A DNA stretch of 64,000 nucleotides from Janthinobacterium rivuli (GTDB taxonomy: Bacteria; Pseudomonadota; Gammaproteobacteria; Burkholderiales; Burkholderiaceae_D), in contig NZ_CP121464.1 in assembly GCF_029690045.1 (NCBI RefSeq), forward strand, positions 4,588,001 to 4,652,000, read 5' to 3'. How positions within the stretch are numbered: the stretch's first letter is position 1; every line of letters begins with the position of its first letter. Shown here one piece after another: positions 25,293-34,600 of the stretch. Below the pieces are notes generated by a model. The model was not told the origin of the DNA and did no database searches. It saw only the letters and a program-made list of their open reading frames with translations. The position numbers were made by a program, and so were the translations under genes.

Positions 25293-26866
25293 CTGGCCAT
25301 CCTGGCCGGACGTTTGCGCTGGGCGCGATCCTGCACGTCGGCATACATTTCCTTGACCGCATTGGCGGTGAAATGCGCCATGTATTCGTCGAAGCCGCCT
25401 TTTTGCACGATAGGCAGCGGCGGCACGGGCAGCTTGCCGAGCAGGGCCTGGTACAGCGGGGCAATCGGATCGTTCTTGTGCGCCTGGCGGAAACCGTTGG
25501 CCGTCACCGCGGCGTTCTCGGCGCCCGAAATCGACGCGGTAGGCGTCATGTCCTCGGGGCTGACGCCGATCTGCGTCTTGACGAACTGCATGTGCTCGTC
25601 GCGCCATGTGCGCACGTATTGATGCATATACACCACCTGGCGCAGTATGTCGGCGCGCGGGTCGCCGTGCTGCTGCAGCAACGCCAGCACGATCTGCTGC
25701 AGCCGCTCGTCGTCGCCTGCCAGCTGTTCGTCCATCGCCGCCAGTTGCAGGCGCAGGGCTTTGACCAGCGACGGATAAATCGTCAGGAACAAGCCCTTGC
25801 GCAAGTTGTGCGAATGCGAGCCGCTGGTGATGCCGAGCGCCGGGCGGATGGCGAAATACGCTTTCGGGCTGAGCGTGCGGACGATGGGACGGATGTTGTC
25901 GGTCACCACTTGCAGCAGCTTGCTGCACAGCGCCAGCGAGCGCGCATGCGTGCCGAACGTGGCTTGCTCGTTGCCCAGCAAGGCAACGATGATCTCGCTG
26001 GACACTTCATTGACCAGGCCCACCAGCACTTCGCTGATCTGGTGATAGGCGCGAAATTGCATCAGGCAGGTCGGATCCTTGAGGTCGACGCAGTTGACCG
26101 CTTCGCGCACTTCATCATTTTGAATCAGGCGCTGATAGAACACGCCAGCGTCCTCGCCCGCCTCGCGCCGCACGCCGGGCAGGCGCACCTGCTCCATGGC
26201 GCTGAGCCAGATCGACTCGTAATTGCTGTTGACGAAGCTGTGGAAGAAGACAAAACGCTGCGGATCGTCGAGATCCTTGTCGCCCAGATCGCTGTACTGC
26301 TCGGTGGCCTCGGCCCGCAGGATGGCGTGCATGCGCGCAGCCTGCACCAGATAATCCTGGAAGACGGCCGAATCGCGGATGCTGATGCTGTCGCCCTGCT
26401 GGCCGCCCTGGTCCACCTGCACCAGCAACTGGGACAGGCTGTACAGGGTTTCGTGGAAACGATTGGCCCAGCCGATCTTCAGCGACGCGTCGGCGATGTG
26501 GCCGCGCTTGACGTCGTCCGTGATGCGGCGCGCCAGCACCACCAGATTATTCAGGCAAATCTCGGCGCCACGGAAGATGGCGATGGCCGCGCGGGCCGGC
26601 ACTGCATGGCCGCTATTGTTGATCAGGCGGTCCAGGTACTTAATGCCATGCAATAACTCGTAGTTGGCCAGCACGGCAGTACAGTCGATCTCGCCATTCG
26701 TGGCGAATGCGGCACGGCGATGGCGGATTTCCTCTTCGTCAAAGGACTTGGCCAGCAGCTTGGTGGTGGCGTGTTCCTCGGTGACCGGCAAATTACTTTT
26801 GCTCTGCAAATACGCGCGCACATCGTCCAGAATGGCTTGCGTGGCGGAGACGGTTGGGGTTTCCAT
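25289..26866 (-). CDS. Tryptophan 2,3-dioxygenase-superfamily haem protein
   Basis: 525 residues from the ATG at 26866, which follows GAGGAA. Overall similarity to known proteins is low, but the C-terminal half carries the TDO-superfamily signature. YMHQYVRTWRDEHMQFVKTQ matches the WRxxH...V helix that supplies the haem-ligand His, followed by a Gly-rich turn (IGVSPEDMTPTASISGAENA). ALGITSGSHSHNLRKGLF resembles the SGxQSxxxR substrate loop. The superfamily includes tryptophan and indole dioxygenases, PrnB and aromatic hydroxylases such as SfmD/MarE. Here it is coupled to an SDR in a PKS-NRPS cluster, so oxidation of an aromatic amino acid or an intermediate is inferred. Confidence 0.6.
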   Translation of the reverse strand: METPTVSATQAILDDVRAYLQSKSNLPVTEEHATTKLLAKSFDEEEIRHRRAAFATNGEIDCTAVLANYELLHGIKYLDRLINNSGHAVPARAAIAIFRGAEICLNNLVVLARRITDDVKRGHIADASLKIGWANRFHETLYSLSQLLVQVDQGGQQGDSISIRDSAVFQDYLVQAARMHAILRAEATEQYSDLGDKDLDDPQRFVFFHSFVNSNYESIWLSAMEQVRLPGVRREAGEDAGVFYQRLIQNDEVREAVNCVDLKDPTCLMQFRAYHQISEVLVGLVNEVSSEIIVALLGNEQATFGTHARSLALCSKLLQVVTDNIRPIVRTLSPKAYFAIRPALGITSGSHSHNLRKGLFLTIYPSLVKALRLQLAAMDEQLAGDDERLQQIVLALLQQHGDPRADILRQVVYMHQYVRTWRDEHMQFVKTQIGVSPEDMTPTASISGAENAAVTANGFRQAHKNDPIAPLYQALLGKLPVPPLPIVQKGGFDEYMAHFTANAVKEMYADVQDRAQRKRPARMAS

Positions 26867-26957
26867 TAAATTCCTCATAGGGCGACAAGGTCAGGGCTGC
26901 AGGCAGCAGCCGGCGGGCGAATCGCGGACAAGTATAGAAATCTCTCCCCTGCGCCGA

Positions 26958-26977
26958 AACTGTCATTTCCTCCAGTT
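26958..26977. promoter_or_regulatory. Lux-box-like site upstream of the thioesterase gene
   Basis: AACTGTCATTTCCTCCAGTT has five-base arms AACTG/CAGTT in perfect dyad and ends 65 bp before the thioesterase ATG. A -10-like TGTAGT begins 16 bp after it (26994). It also lies 91 bp upstream of the divergent TDO-like gene, so one site could serve both operons. It resembles the boxes at 42444 and 44750. Confidence 0.7.
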
Positions 26978-27042
26978 ATACGGGGAACCCATCTGTAGTC
27001 CAATGGCCCGCTCCAACCGCCCCTACTACACTGGATCCCCGC

Positions 27043-28260
27043 ATGAGTTCTCCATCTTCACGCGACACCCTGCAACAACTGCGTCAGCACATGGCGCGGC
27101 TGTACGGCCTGCCGGTGCAACTCAGCCTGCTGGCGGCCCTGCTGCACGCCTGCCAGCACATCTACGGACAACGCACGCAAATATTGCTGCACTGGGCGGG
27201 ACTGCCCTTGACGCCGGCCGGCGACGACGCCTCGGCCTGGCTGCGGCAACTGCTCGACGCCTGCGAAGCGCCGGCGGCGGGCAGCGCCCCCGGCCGCCCC
27301 GCGCAGGCATTGACGCTGGCCAGGATCGAAGTGCGCACGCCCCGGCGCAGCGTGATACTGGCGCCGTGCGATCCGATGCCCTCCGACGACTGGAGCATCC
27401 GCGGCGCGCCCGGCGGAGAGGCGCTGCAACAGGCCTGGCAACAGGCCGCCGCCACGCTGGCGCAGACGCTGGAGGCCGAATCGCTGGTCGAACTGTCGCG
27501 CGCGCTGGGCCTGCCGCCAGCCGCCAAGCCGCAGCCGGCGCTGTACCTGGTGCATGGCGCCGACGGCAGCGCGGCGCCCTTCGCCGCCCTTGCCGCCCGC
27601 CTGGATTGCCGCGTGTTCGCGTTCAACCTGCGCCAGGCCGGGCGCCGCCAGCCAAGCATACAGGCCCTGGCGGCGCACTACGTCAGGCGCATGCTGAGCG
27701 GCCCGCCCGCGGCGGCCTACCGTATCGGCGGCCATTCCTTCGGCGCCATCGTCGCTGCCGAAATGGCGACGATATTGCGCAGCGTCGGCAAGCAGGTCGA
27801 CCAGGTGGTGCTGCTGGATCCGTCGCTGGCCATGGCCGCGCGCGACCGCCAGAGCGACGCCGGCAACGAAATGCTGACCCTGTATCTGGCCCTGCATCCC
27901 GAGATGACCGAGCAGCAGGTCACAGGACACATGGATGCCGATGAACTGGCCGCGCGCATCGCGCAGCGCATGCCCAAGGGCCGCATCGACGAAGTGTTAA
28001 GCAACCGCCACGCCTGCCTGGCCCTGCTGCAGCGCTACCGGCCGACGCCGGGCGGCGCCGACGGCGCCAGCTGCCTGCGCCTGCATGCCCGCCAGCCTTT
28101 CATCGCCAGCTGGAACGCGGCGGCCATGGCGCACCGCCAGCCCGGCATCGAAGTACCAGGCAACCATTTTTCCATGCTGGCCGAGCCCCATGCCGGCAGC
28201 CTGGCCCAACTGATACAAACGCACCGAGAATCCAACCATGACCACTCCTTACACTCCTGA
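27043..28260 (+). CDS. Alpha/beta-hydrolase thioesterase (type II TE) of the cluster
   Basis: 405 residues, longer than a usual type II thioesterase (about 250). The C-terminal ~235 residues form the hydrolase: ALYLVHGADGSAAPFAALAA, the nucleophile elbow YRIGGHSFGAIVAAEMA, and the catalytic His in VPGNHFSML. The N-terminal ~150 residues (QLSLLAALLHACQHIYGQRTQ) recall the C-terminal part of condensation domains and may be a remnant or docking region. It probably clears misloaded carrier domains or releases an early intermediate, since the megasynthase itself ends in a reductase. It is the first gene of the plus-strand operon and overlaps the next gene by 23 nt. Confidence 0.85.
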   Translation: MSSPSSRDTLQQLRQHMARLYGLPVQLSLLAALLHACQHIYGQRTQILLHWAGLPLTPAGDDASAWLRQLLDACEAPAAGSAPGRPAQALTLARIEVRTPRRSVILAPCDPMPSDDWSIRGAPGGEALQQAWQQAAATLAQTLEAESLVELSRALGLPPAAKPQPALYLVHGADGSAAPFAALAARLDCRVFAFNLRQAGRRQPSIQALAAHYVRRMLSGPPAAAYRIGGHSFGAIVAAEMATILRSVGKQVDQVVLLDPSLAMAARDRQSDAGNEMLTLYLALHPEMTEQQVTGHMDADELAARIAQRMPKGRIDEVLSNRHACLALLQRYRPTPGGADGASCLRLHARQPFIASWNAAAMAHRQPGIEVPGNHFSMLAEPHAGSLAQLIQTHRESNHDHSLHS

Positions 28261-30094
28261 ATATCCCCATCAGCTGGTCGAGCGCCAGGCCCGCCTGACA
28301 CCCGCGCTGCCAGCCCTGTGCTCGGCCGCCGGCAGCGTGTCGTATGGCGAACTCAATGCACGCGCCAACCGCCTGGCGCGGCTGCTGCAAACGGTGCATC
28401 AGGTGCGGCCGATGGACAGTGTCGCCGTCTGCAGCGCGCATGAGCCAAGCCGTTCGCTGCTGTTGCTGGCGCTGGCCAAGTGCGGCGCCGTGTACGTGCC
28501 CGTGGATATCGAATGCCCCACCGAGCGCCTGCAGCGCATCGCGCAACAGGCCGGCGTGCGTCTGCTGCTGACGGCGCTGAGCGAGCGCCGCATGGCGGCC
28601 GAGACCACGCTGAACGTGCTGCCGTGCGCGCAAGCCGAGCTCGCTGCCCGCGACCTGTCCGACGCCGACATGGCGCCGCTGGTGCCGGTGACGGCGCCGC
28701 TGTACATCATCTTCACCTCCGGCTCGACGGGCCAGCCCAAGGGCGTCGCCGTCTCGCACGCCGCCGCCTACAACCATTTCAGCTGGATCGTGCGCTACCT
28801 GAACGTCACGGCCGGCGACTGCTGGCTGCAAAGCATACATCCGTGCTTCGATCCATCGATGCATGAATTGATGGCGCCGCTGATGGTCGGGGCCCGCATC
28901 GCCTTCCTCGGCGGCGAGCGCAACATCGACGGCGACCGCATCGTCGACGCCATCGAGCGCCACCAGGCGACCCACATGACCACGGTGCCCACCATGCTCA
29001 CCCTGATCCTGCAAACGCCGGGCGTGGAGCGCTGCACCTCGATGCGCGCGATGTGCGTCGGCGGCGAGGTCTTCCGGCCGGCGCTGGCGGCACGCGCCAG
29101 CGCGCTGCTGCCGGCGGCCGGCATCTACAACGTCTACGGTCCCACGGAAGCGACCATCATGGCCAGCGCCTGGCGCTACGACGGCCAGCCCGCCGATTCG
29201 CTGCCGATAGGCGAGCCGGTGCCGCACACGCGCTTTTACCTGCGCGACGGGGAAGGCCGGGTGCATCGGCTCAGTCCCTTCCTCGAAGGCGAGCTGTGTA
29301 TCAGTGGCGCCGCGCTGGCCAACGGCTATGTCAACGATGCGGCCGAAACGGCGCGCAAATTCATCGCCAATCCGCTGCCGGAGCCGGAAGCGCCGCTGCT
29401 GTACCAGCGCCTCTACCTGACCGGCGACGTCTGCCGCGTCGACGCCGACGGCGAGCTGCACTGCATCGGCCGCGTCGATGACCAGGTCAAGGTCAACGGC
29501 CAGCGCGTCGAACTGGCGGAAATCGAGGCCACGCTGCTCGATTCCGGCCTGCTGGACGACGTCACCGCCCTGCTGGCGGGCACACGCCTGGTCGCGGCGC
29601 TGGTGCCTGGCGCGGGCGCCGACGACGACGCCCGCTGGCTCGAGCGCCTTGCCGCCCACGCCGCCCGCGCCCTGCCGCCCGCCTGGTTGCCCAGGCAATA
29701 CCTCCCGCTACGCGAAATCCCGCGCCAGGCACTGAGCGGCAAGGCGGACCGCAAAGCCTTGCAGGCAATGTTCGCCAGCGACAACGTGGCGGCGCCCCTG
29801 CCGCACGCCGCGCGCGACACCGCGCAGGCGGGCGCCTGCATAGAGCGGCTGGCGGCGGCCCTGGCCGACACCCTGGGCATGCCTGGCGCCGCGCTGGAGC
29901 ACGACCTGCCGTTTGCCGAACTGGGACTCGATTCGCTCGGCGTGCAAGTGTATGCGCTGCGCGTGAGCACGGACTTCGGCGTGCGCCTGCGTGCCGAGGA
30001 GCTGTTTGAATTCTTCACGCTGGAACTGCTGGCGCAAGCCATCGCCGCGCGGCAGGACAGCAGCGCCGCCTCCCTGGCCCACGCCGGGGCATAA
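28238..30094 (+). CDS. Stand-alone NRPS adenylation-thiolation protein
   Basis: 618 residues: an A domain (about 10-520) and a T domain (about 535-610). The core motifs are IIFTSGSTGQPKGVAVSH (A3), NVYGPTEATIM (A5), YLTGDVCRVDADGELHCIGR (A7-A8) and the catalytic lysine in LSGKADRKAL (A10). The carrier serine is in LGLDSLGVQVY. The A4 region reads FDPSMHE rather than FDxSxWE; by-eye alignment gives a pocket beginning Asp-Pro-His, which I cannot match to a known substrate. It probably activates a starter or an amino acid to be oxidised on the carrier before passing to the megasynthase. Confidence 0.92.
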   Translation: MTTPYTPEYPHQLVERQARLTPALPALCSAAGSVSYGELNARANRLARLLQTVHQVRPMDSVAVCSAHEPSRSLLLLALAKCGAVYVPVDIECPTERLQRIAQQAGVRLLLTALSERRMAAETTLNVLPCAQAELAARDLSDADMAPLVPVTAPLYIIFTSGSTGQPKGVAVSHAAAYNHFSWIVRYLNVTAGDCWLQSIHPCFDPSMHELMAPLMVGARIAFLGGERNIDGDRIVDAIERHQATHMTTVPTMLTLILQTPGVERCTSMRAMCVGGEVFRPALAARASALLPAAGIYNVYGPTEATIMASAWRYDGQPADSLPIGEPVPHTRFYLRDGEGRVHRLSPFLEGELCISGAALANGYVNDAAETARKFIANPLPEPEAPLLYQRLYLTGDVCRVDADGELHCIGRVDDQVKVNGQRVELAEIEATLLDSGLLDDVTALLAGTRLVAALVPGAGADDDARWLERLAAHAARALPPAWLPRQYLPLREIPRQALSGKADRKALQAMFASDNVAAPLPHAARDTAQAGACIERLAAALADTLGMPGAALEHDLPFAELGLDSLGVQVYALRVSTDFGVRLRAEELFEFFTLELLAQAIAARQDSSAASLAHAGA

Positions 30095-30102
30095 GGATGA
30101 GC

Positions 30103-31614
30103 ATGCAAACCAGCAGCGATATCTGCATCATCGGCGGCGGCATCAGCGGCCTGTATCTGGCGCTGCGGCTCAAGCGCAGCGCGCCGCAATTGCGCATCCA
30201 GCTGTTCGAGGCGCTGGAGGCGGTCGGTGGCCGCGTGCAGACCGAACCCATGTTGAGCGGCCAGTTCCGCGCCGAATTCGGCGCCGTGCGCATCGAACCG
30301 GACCTGCAGCCCTTGATGGACCAGTTTGTGCAGCAGCTGGGCATCGCCACCAGCGCCATCACCTCGCATGAGGCCTGCTCGGCGATCCGGCCCGACCTGA
30401 CGCGCCTGACGCCGGCCGAACGCGTCGTGGTCGAGCAGGCCGCCGGCGGCGACGTCGCCTGGGCGCTGCTGTGGCACGGCATCGCGCAGGTCATCGGCGC
30501 GCAATGGCCGCTGGCCAGCGACCATCTGGAACGTCCGGCCCGCGCCGTGGAAAAGGCCAGCTTCCGGCGCCTGGCGCAGTTTGGCGGACGCCCGCTGTAC
30601 CAGCAGGGCATGTGGAACGTGCTGAGCGAGGTGCTGAGCCATGAAGCCGTCGAATTCACCCGCGAAAAAGGCGCGTTCTACAATTTCAAGAACCAGAATC
30701 CCAACGCCGCCGACTGGATCTGCCAGCTGCTCGACATGCGCCTGATGCAGCGCCCCTCGTACATTCCGCAGGGCGGCATGCAGGCGCTGATCGACGCCGC
30801 CGAACAGGCCGTGCGCGCGGCCGGCGTCGAGATCCATGTGCGCCACCAGTTGCTGGCCTTTGGCGAACGCGCCGATGGCGCACTCGATCTGCAGTTGCTG
30901 CATGACGGCGAACGCGTGACGCTGCGCACGCGGCGCCTGATCCTGGCCCTGCCGCGCAGCGCCCTGGAAGCGCTGGCGCCGTCGCTGCCCGCGCCGGTGC
31001 AGGCCAGCCTGGACGCCGTGCTGTGCTTCCCCATCGTCTGGGCCTCGTGCGTGATGGCCGATCCCTGGTGGGCGCCCGGTACCCCGCCCGGCAGCGGCGA
31101 AGGCGCCACCACCCGCGCCGCCCATTTCGAATCGCATCCCGAGCAGCCCGAAGCCTACGGCCTGGCGATGTTCTACAACGACGACCCCTGGTGCCACTAC
31201 TGGGCCAACCTGACCGACACGCCAGGCGCGCGCTTCCCGCACAAGGGCCGGCCGGTGCACAGCAGCGACGAGCGCCTGCGGCAAGCCCTGGTGCGCACCT
31301 TGCAGCAGACCTTTGGCCGCGACGACGAGCCGCAGCTGCTCGAATGGGGCTTGTGCGACTGGAGCGCGGCGCCGTTCGGCGCCGGTGTGCATTTCTGGAA
31401 ACCCGGACGCGATTCGGAACAGGTGATGCGCACCCTGGCCGCATTCGCCCTCGGCGACGACGGCCGCGCGCCGCAGGTGCATATCTGCGGCGAGGCCTAT
31501 TCCGACTTCCAGGGCTTTTTCGAAGGCGCGCTGCGCTCGGCCCAGCGCGTGCTGCAGGCGCTGCCGGCGAACGCGACTTCCTCCCATCAAGGATCAGACC
31601 ATGAATGCCACTAA
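30103..31614 (+). CDS. Flavin amine oxidase (L-amino-acid-oxidase type)
   Basis: 503 residues from the ATG at 30103, six bases after AAGG (an ATG at 30097 is also possible). The FAD fold is at the N-terminus: ICIIGGGISGLYLALRLKR, LFEALEAVGGRVQTE. The amine-oxidase substrate region has AEFGAVRIEP, and the C-terminal flavin motif is QVHICGEAYSDFQGFFEGAL. The group includes VioA-like and monoamine oxidases that turn an amino acid into an imine or keto acid. Its place between the A-T protein and the megasynthase suggests oxidation of the activated amino acid or the chain. It overlaps the next gene by 14 nt. Confidence 0.85.
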   Translation: MQTSSDICIIGGGISGLYLALRLKRSAPQLRIQLFEALEAVGGRVQTEPMLSGQFRAEFGAVRIEPDLQPLMDQFVQQLGIATSAITSHEACSAIRPDLTRLTPAERVVVEQAAGGDVAWALLWHGIAQVIGAQWPLASDHLERPARAVEKASFRRLAQFGGRPLYQQGMWNVLSEVLSHEAVEFTREKGAFYNFKNQNPNAADWICQLLDMRLMQRPSYIPQGGMQALIDAAEQAVRAAGVEIHVRHQLLAFGERADGALDLQLLHDGERVTLRTRRLILALPRSALEALAPSLPAPVQASLDAVLCFPIVWASCVMADPWWAPGTPPGSGEGATTRAAHFESHPEQPEAYGLAMFYNDDPWCHYWANLTDTPGARFPHKGRPVHSSDERLRQALVRTLQQTFGRDDEPQLLEWGLCDWSAAPFGAGVHFWKPGRDSEQVMRTLAAFALGDDGRAPQVHICGEAYSDFQGFFEGALRSAQRVLQALPANATSSHQGSDHECH

Positions 31615-34600
31615 TCTCCCCTCCCCGAGCGACATCGCCATCGTCGGCATGGCTTGCGAACTGCCCGGCCAGGCCGATACCCTGGCCGGTTTCGAACATG
31701 TGCTGATGCACGGCATCGACGCCACCAGCGCCTTGCCGGCCGAGCGCTTCGACAGCGCCACCCGCGACGGCCTGGCCGCCGCCGCCCGCCATGGCGGCTA
31801 TCTGCAACGCTCGCCATGGATGTTCGACGCCGGCTGCTTCGGCATCGCGCCCAAGGAGGCCGCCTACATGGATCCGCAGCACCGCCTGCTGCTCGAATGC
31901 GCCTACCACGCGCTCGAGGATGCCGGCCTCGATCCGGCGGCGCTGCGCGGCAACCCGTGCGGGGTGTTTGTCGGCGTCAGCACCAGCGATTTCGGCCGGC
32001 GCATGGCTGCCAGCGGCGACTACAACGGCTACCTCAGCCGCGGTGCGCTGGGCAGCATGGCGGCCGGCCGGCTGTCCTACCATTTCGGCCTGGAAGGCCC
32101 CAGCCTGGTGGTCGACACGGCCTGCTCGTCATCGCTGGTGGCGCTGCACCAGGCCATTTCAGCGCTGCGCGAAGGGCGCTGCGGCATGGCCATCGTGGCG
32201 GGCGTGTCGCTGATCCTGGCGCACGACTACAGCGCCGACCTCGCCGCTGCCGGCATGCTGGCGGCCGACGGCCGCTGCAAGCCCTTCACCCGCCATGCCG
32301 ACGGTTTCTCGCGCGGCGAAGGCGTCGGCGCCATCGTGCTGCTGCCGGCCGCCGACGCGGCGGCGCGCGGCATGCGCGCGTACGCCCACGTGCTCGGCAG
32401 CGCCATCAACAGCGATGGCCGCAGCAACGGCATCACCGCGCCATCGAAAAGCGCCCAGCGCCGCCTGATGGAACAGGCGCTGCACAGCGCCGGCCTGACG
32501 CCGGCACAGGTGTCGCACATTGAAACCCACGGCACCGGCACCGCGCTGGGCGACCGTATCGAACTGGACGCGCTGGGCGAGGTATTCGGCCGGCGCGACA
32601 CGCCGCTGTTCCTCGGCGCCGCCAAGGCCAACATCGCCCACTGCGAGGGGGCCGCCGGCATTGCCGGCATCATCAAGATGGCGCTGAGCCTGCATCGGCG
32701 CCGCATCGCGCCGCACTGCTTTGCGCACGATATCGATGCGGCCGTCGCCAGCGCCCTGCCGCAGGCGGTGCTGCCCGCGCAAGCGCTGGCCTGGCCCGGC
32801 GACAGCCGCCGCATCGGCGGCGTCAGCTCCTTCGGCATGAGCGGCAGCAATGCCCACGTGCTGCTGGGCGAAGCGGCCGACGCGCCGCTGGCAGGGCCGG
32901 AGGTCGCGGCCGGCGGCCCGCAGCTGCTGCAGCTGTCGGCCCGCAGCACCGGGGCACTGCAGGCCCTGGCGCAAGGCTATGCCGGCTGGCTGGCGCAGCC
33001 GGACGCTCCCGCCGCCGCGGCCGTCTGCCACGCTGCGCTGTTCCAGCGGCAACAGTGGAACCAGGCCCGGCTGTCAGTCGCGGGCAACAACGCATCCGAG
33101 CTGGCAGCGCAACTGCTCCGGCGCCTGGACACGCCCTTGCGCCCCCGCCCGGCCTCGGCGCGGGTCGCACTGGTATTTACCGGCCAGGGCAGCCAGTACA
33201 CCAACATGGCGCGCCAGCTGTACCAGCAAAATACCCTGTTCCGCTCGCTGCTGGAGCCGCTGGCCGCCCGCCTCGACCATCTGGCGGGCGAGGATACGCA
33301 CATCCTCGACGCCCTGTTTGCCGGCGACGCCGGGCTGCGCCAGCCGAGCGGACGCGAGCGTCAACGCAGCGCCCAGCTGTCGCTCTTCCTGATCGAATAT
33401 GCGCTGGCCGAGTTCTGGCGCGCGCTGGGTTTGCGGCCGGTGGCGGTGCTGGGCCACAGCGTTGGCGAATATGCCGCTGCCTGCGTGGCTGGCGTGATGG
33501 ACTTCGACGTGGCCGTGCGCATGCTGCTGGCCAGGGCCGACGCCATGGAAGCGGCCTGCGCCGCCAGCGACTCGGCCATGCTGGCCGTGGCCGCCACGCC
33601 GCAGCAGCTGGCGCCGCTGCTGGCGCGCATCTGCGCCGACGAACCGGCGCTCTGGATCGCCGTGCGCAATAGCGCGCAATCGGTGGTGGTGGCGGGCCGC
33701 GCCACGGCGCTCGCGCAACTGTCGCAGGCCGCCGCGGACGCCGGCCTGGTTTGCACGCCGCTGGCCACGCGGGGTGCTTTCCACACGCCGCTGATGGCGC
33801 CGGCCGCCGCGCAATTCGCCGCCGCCTGCGCGGCGATCGCGCCGGCGCTGCGCGCGCCGGCCGCCGCCGTGCGCTTTTATAGCTCGGTCGACAGCGACGA
33901 CACGGCCGCGCTGGAGCAAGGCGTCGATCAGCTGCGCTACTGGAGCGAGCAGATTCAGACGCCCGTCAATTTTGCCGACGCCATTGCCCGCCTGCTGGCG
34001 GACGGGCCGGACCTGGTGCTGGAAATCGGCCCGCGCGCCGTGCTGACCCCGTTGACGGCCAGCGCCGCGCGTCTGGCCGGCCGCGCCATCGTCTGCCTGC
34101 CCAGCCTGGACATGCGCCACGACGACGTGCCCACCGTGCTGCGCGCGCTGGGCAGCCTGAGCGAACATGGCGCGCTCGATCCACGCCAGGCGATGCGGCA
34201 ATTCGCCGTCCAGACAGAACGCCCCGTGCCAGCCGGACTGCCGCTGTACCCGTTCCAGCGCGAGCACGTCCAGCCAGCGTCGTGGCAAACCAGCCTGCCG
34301 GCCCTGGGCAGCGCCGCCATGGTGCCAGTGCCGCCCGTCGCGGCGCTGGCGATACGCCATGAACTGAGCCTCGACCCGCAGGCCGGCGACAGCTGGCTGC
34401 AGCAGCACGTCATCGATGGCGCCGCCGTCCTGCCCGGCATGTACTACCTGTCCAGCGCCTTCAGCCTGGCGCAGCGCTGGCTGCCGCAGGCGGCGGATGC
34501 CGCTGCGCAGCAATTGACACTGCGCGACCTGCTGATCCATCAGCCGCTGGCGCTGGCGGCCGACGCCCCTGCCGCGCTGACGGTGGACATCGGCGGCCCG

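Noticed and set aside
25289..31614. Violacein cluster (VioA/VioB), suggested by a flavin oxidase and a haem protein in a Janthinobacterium-like genome
   Set aside because: The oxidase is only generally VioA-like, the haem protein is TDO-like and too short for VioB, and no VioC, VioD or VioE-like genes are present.
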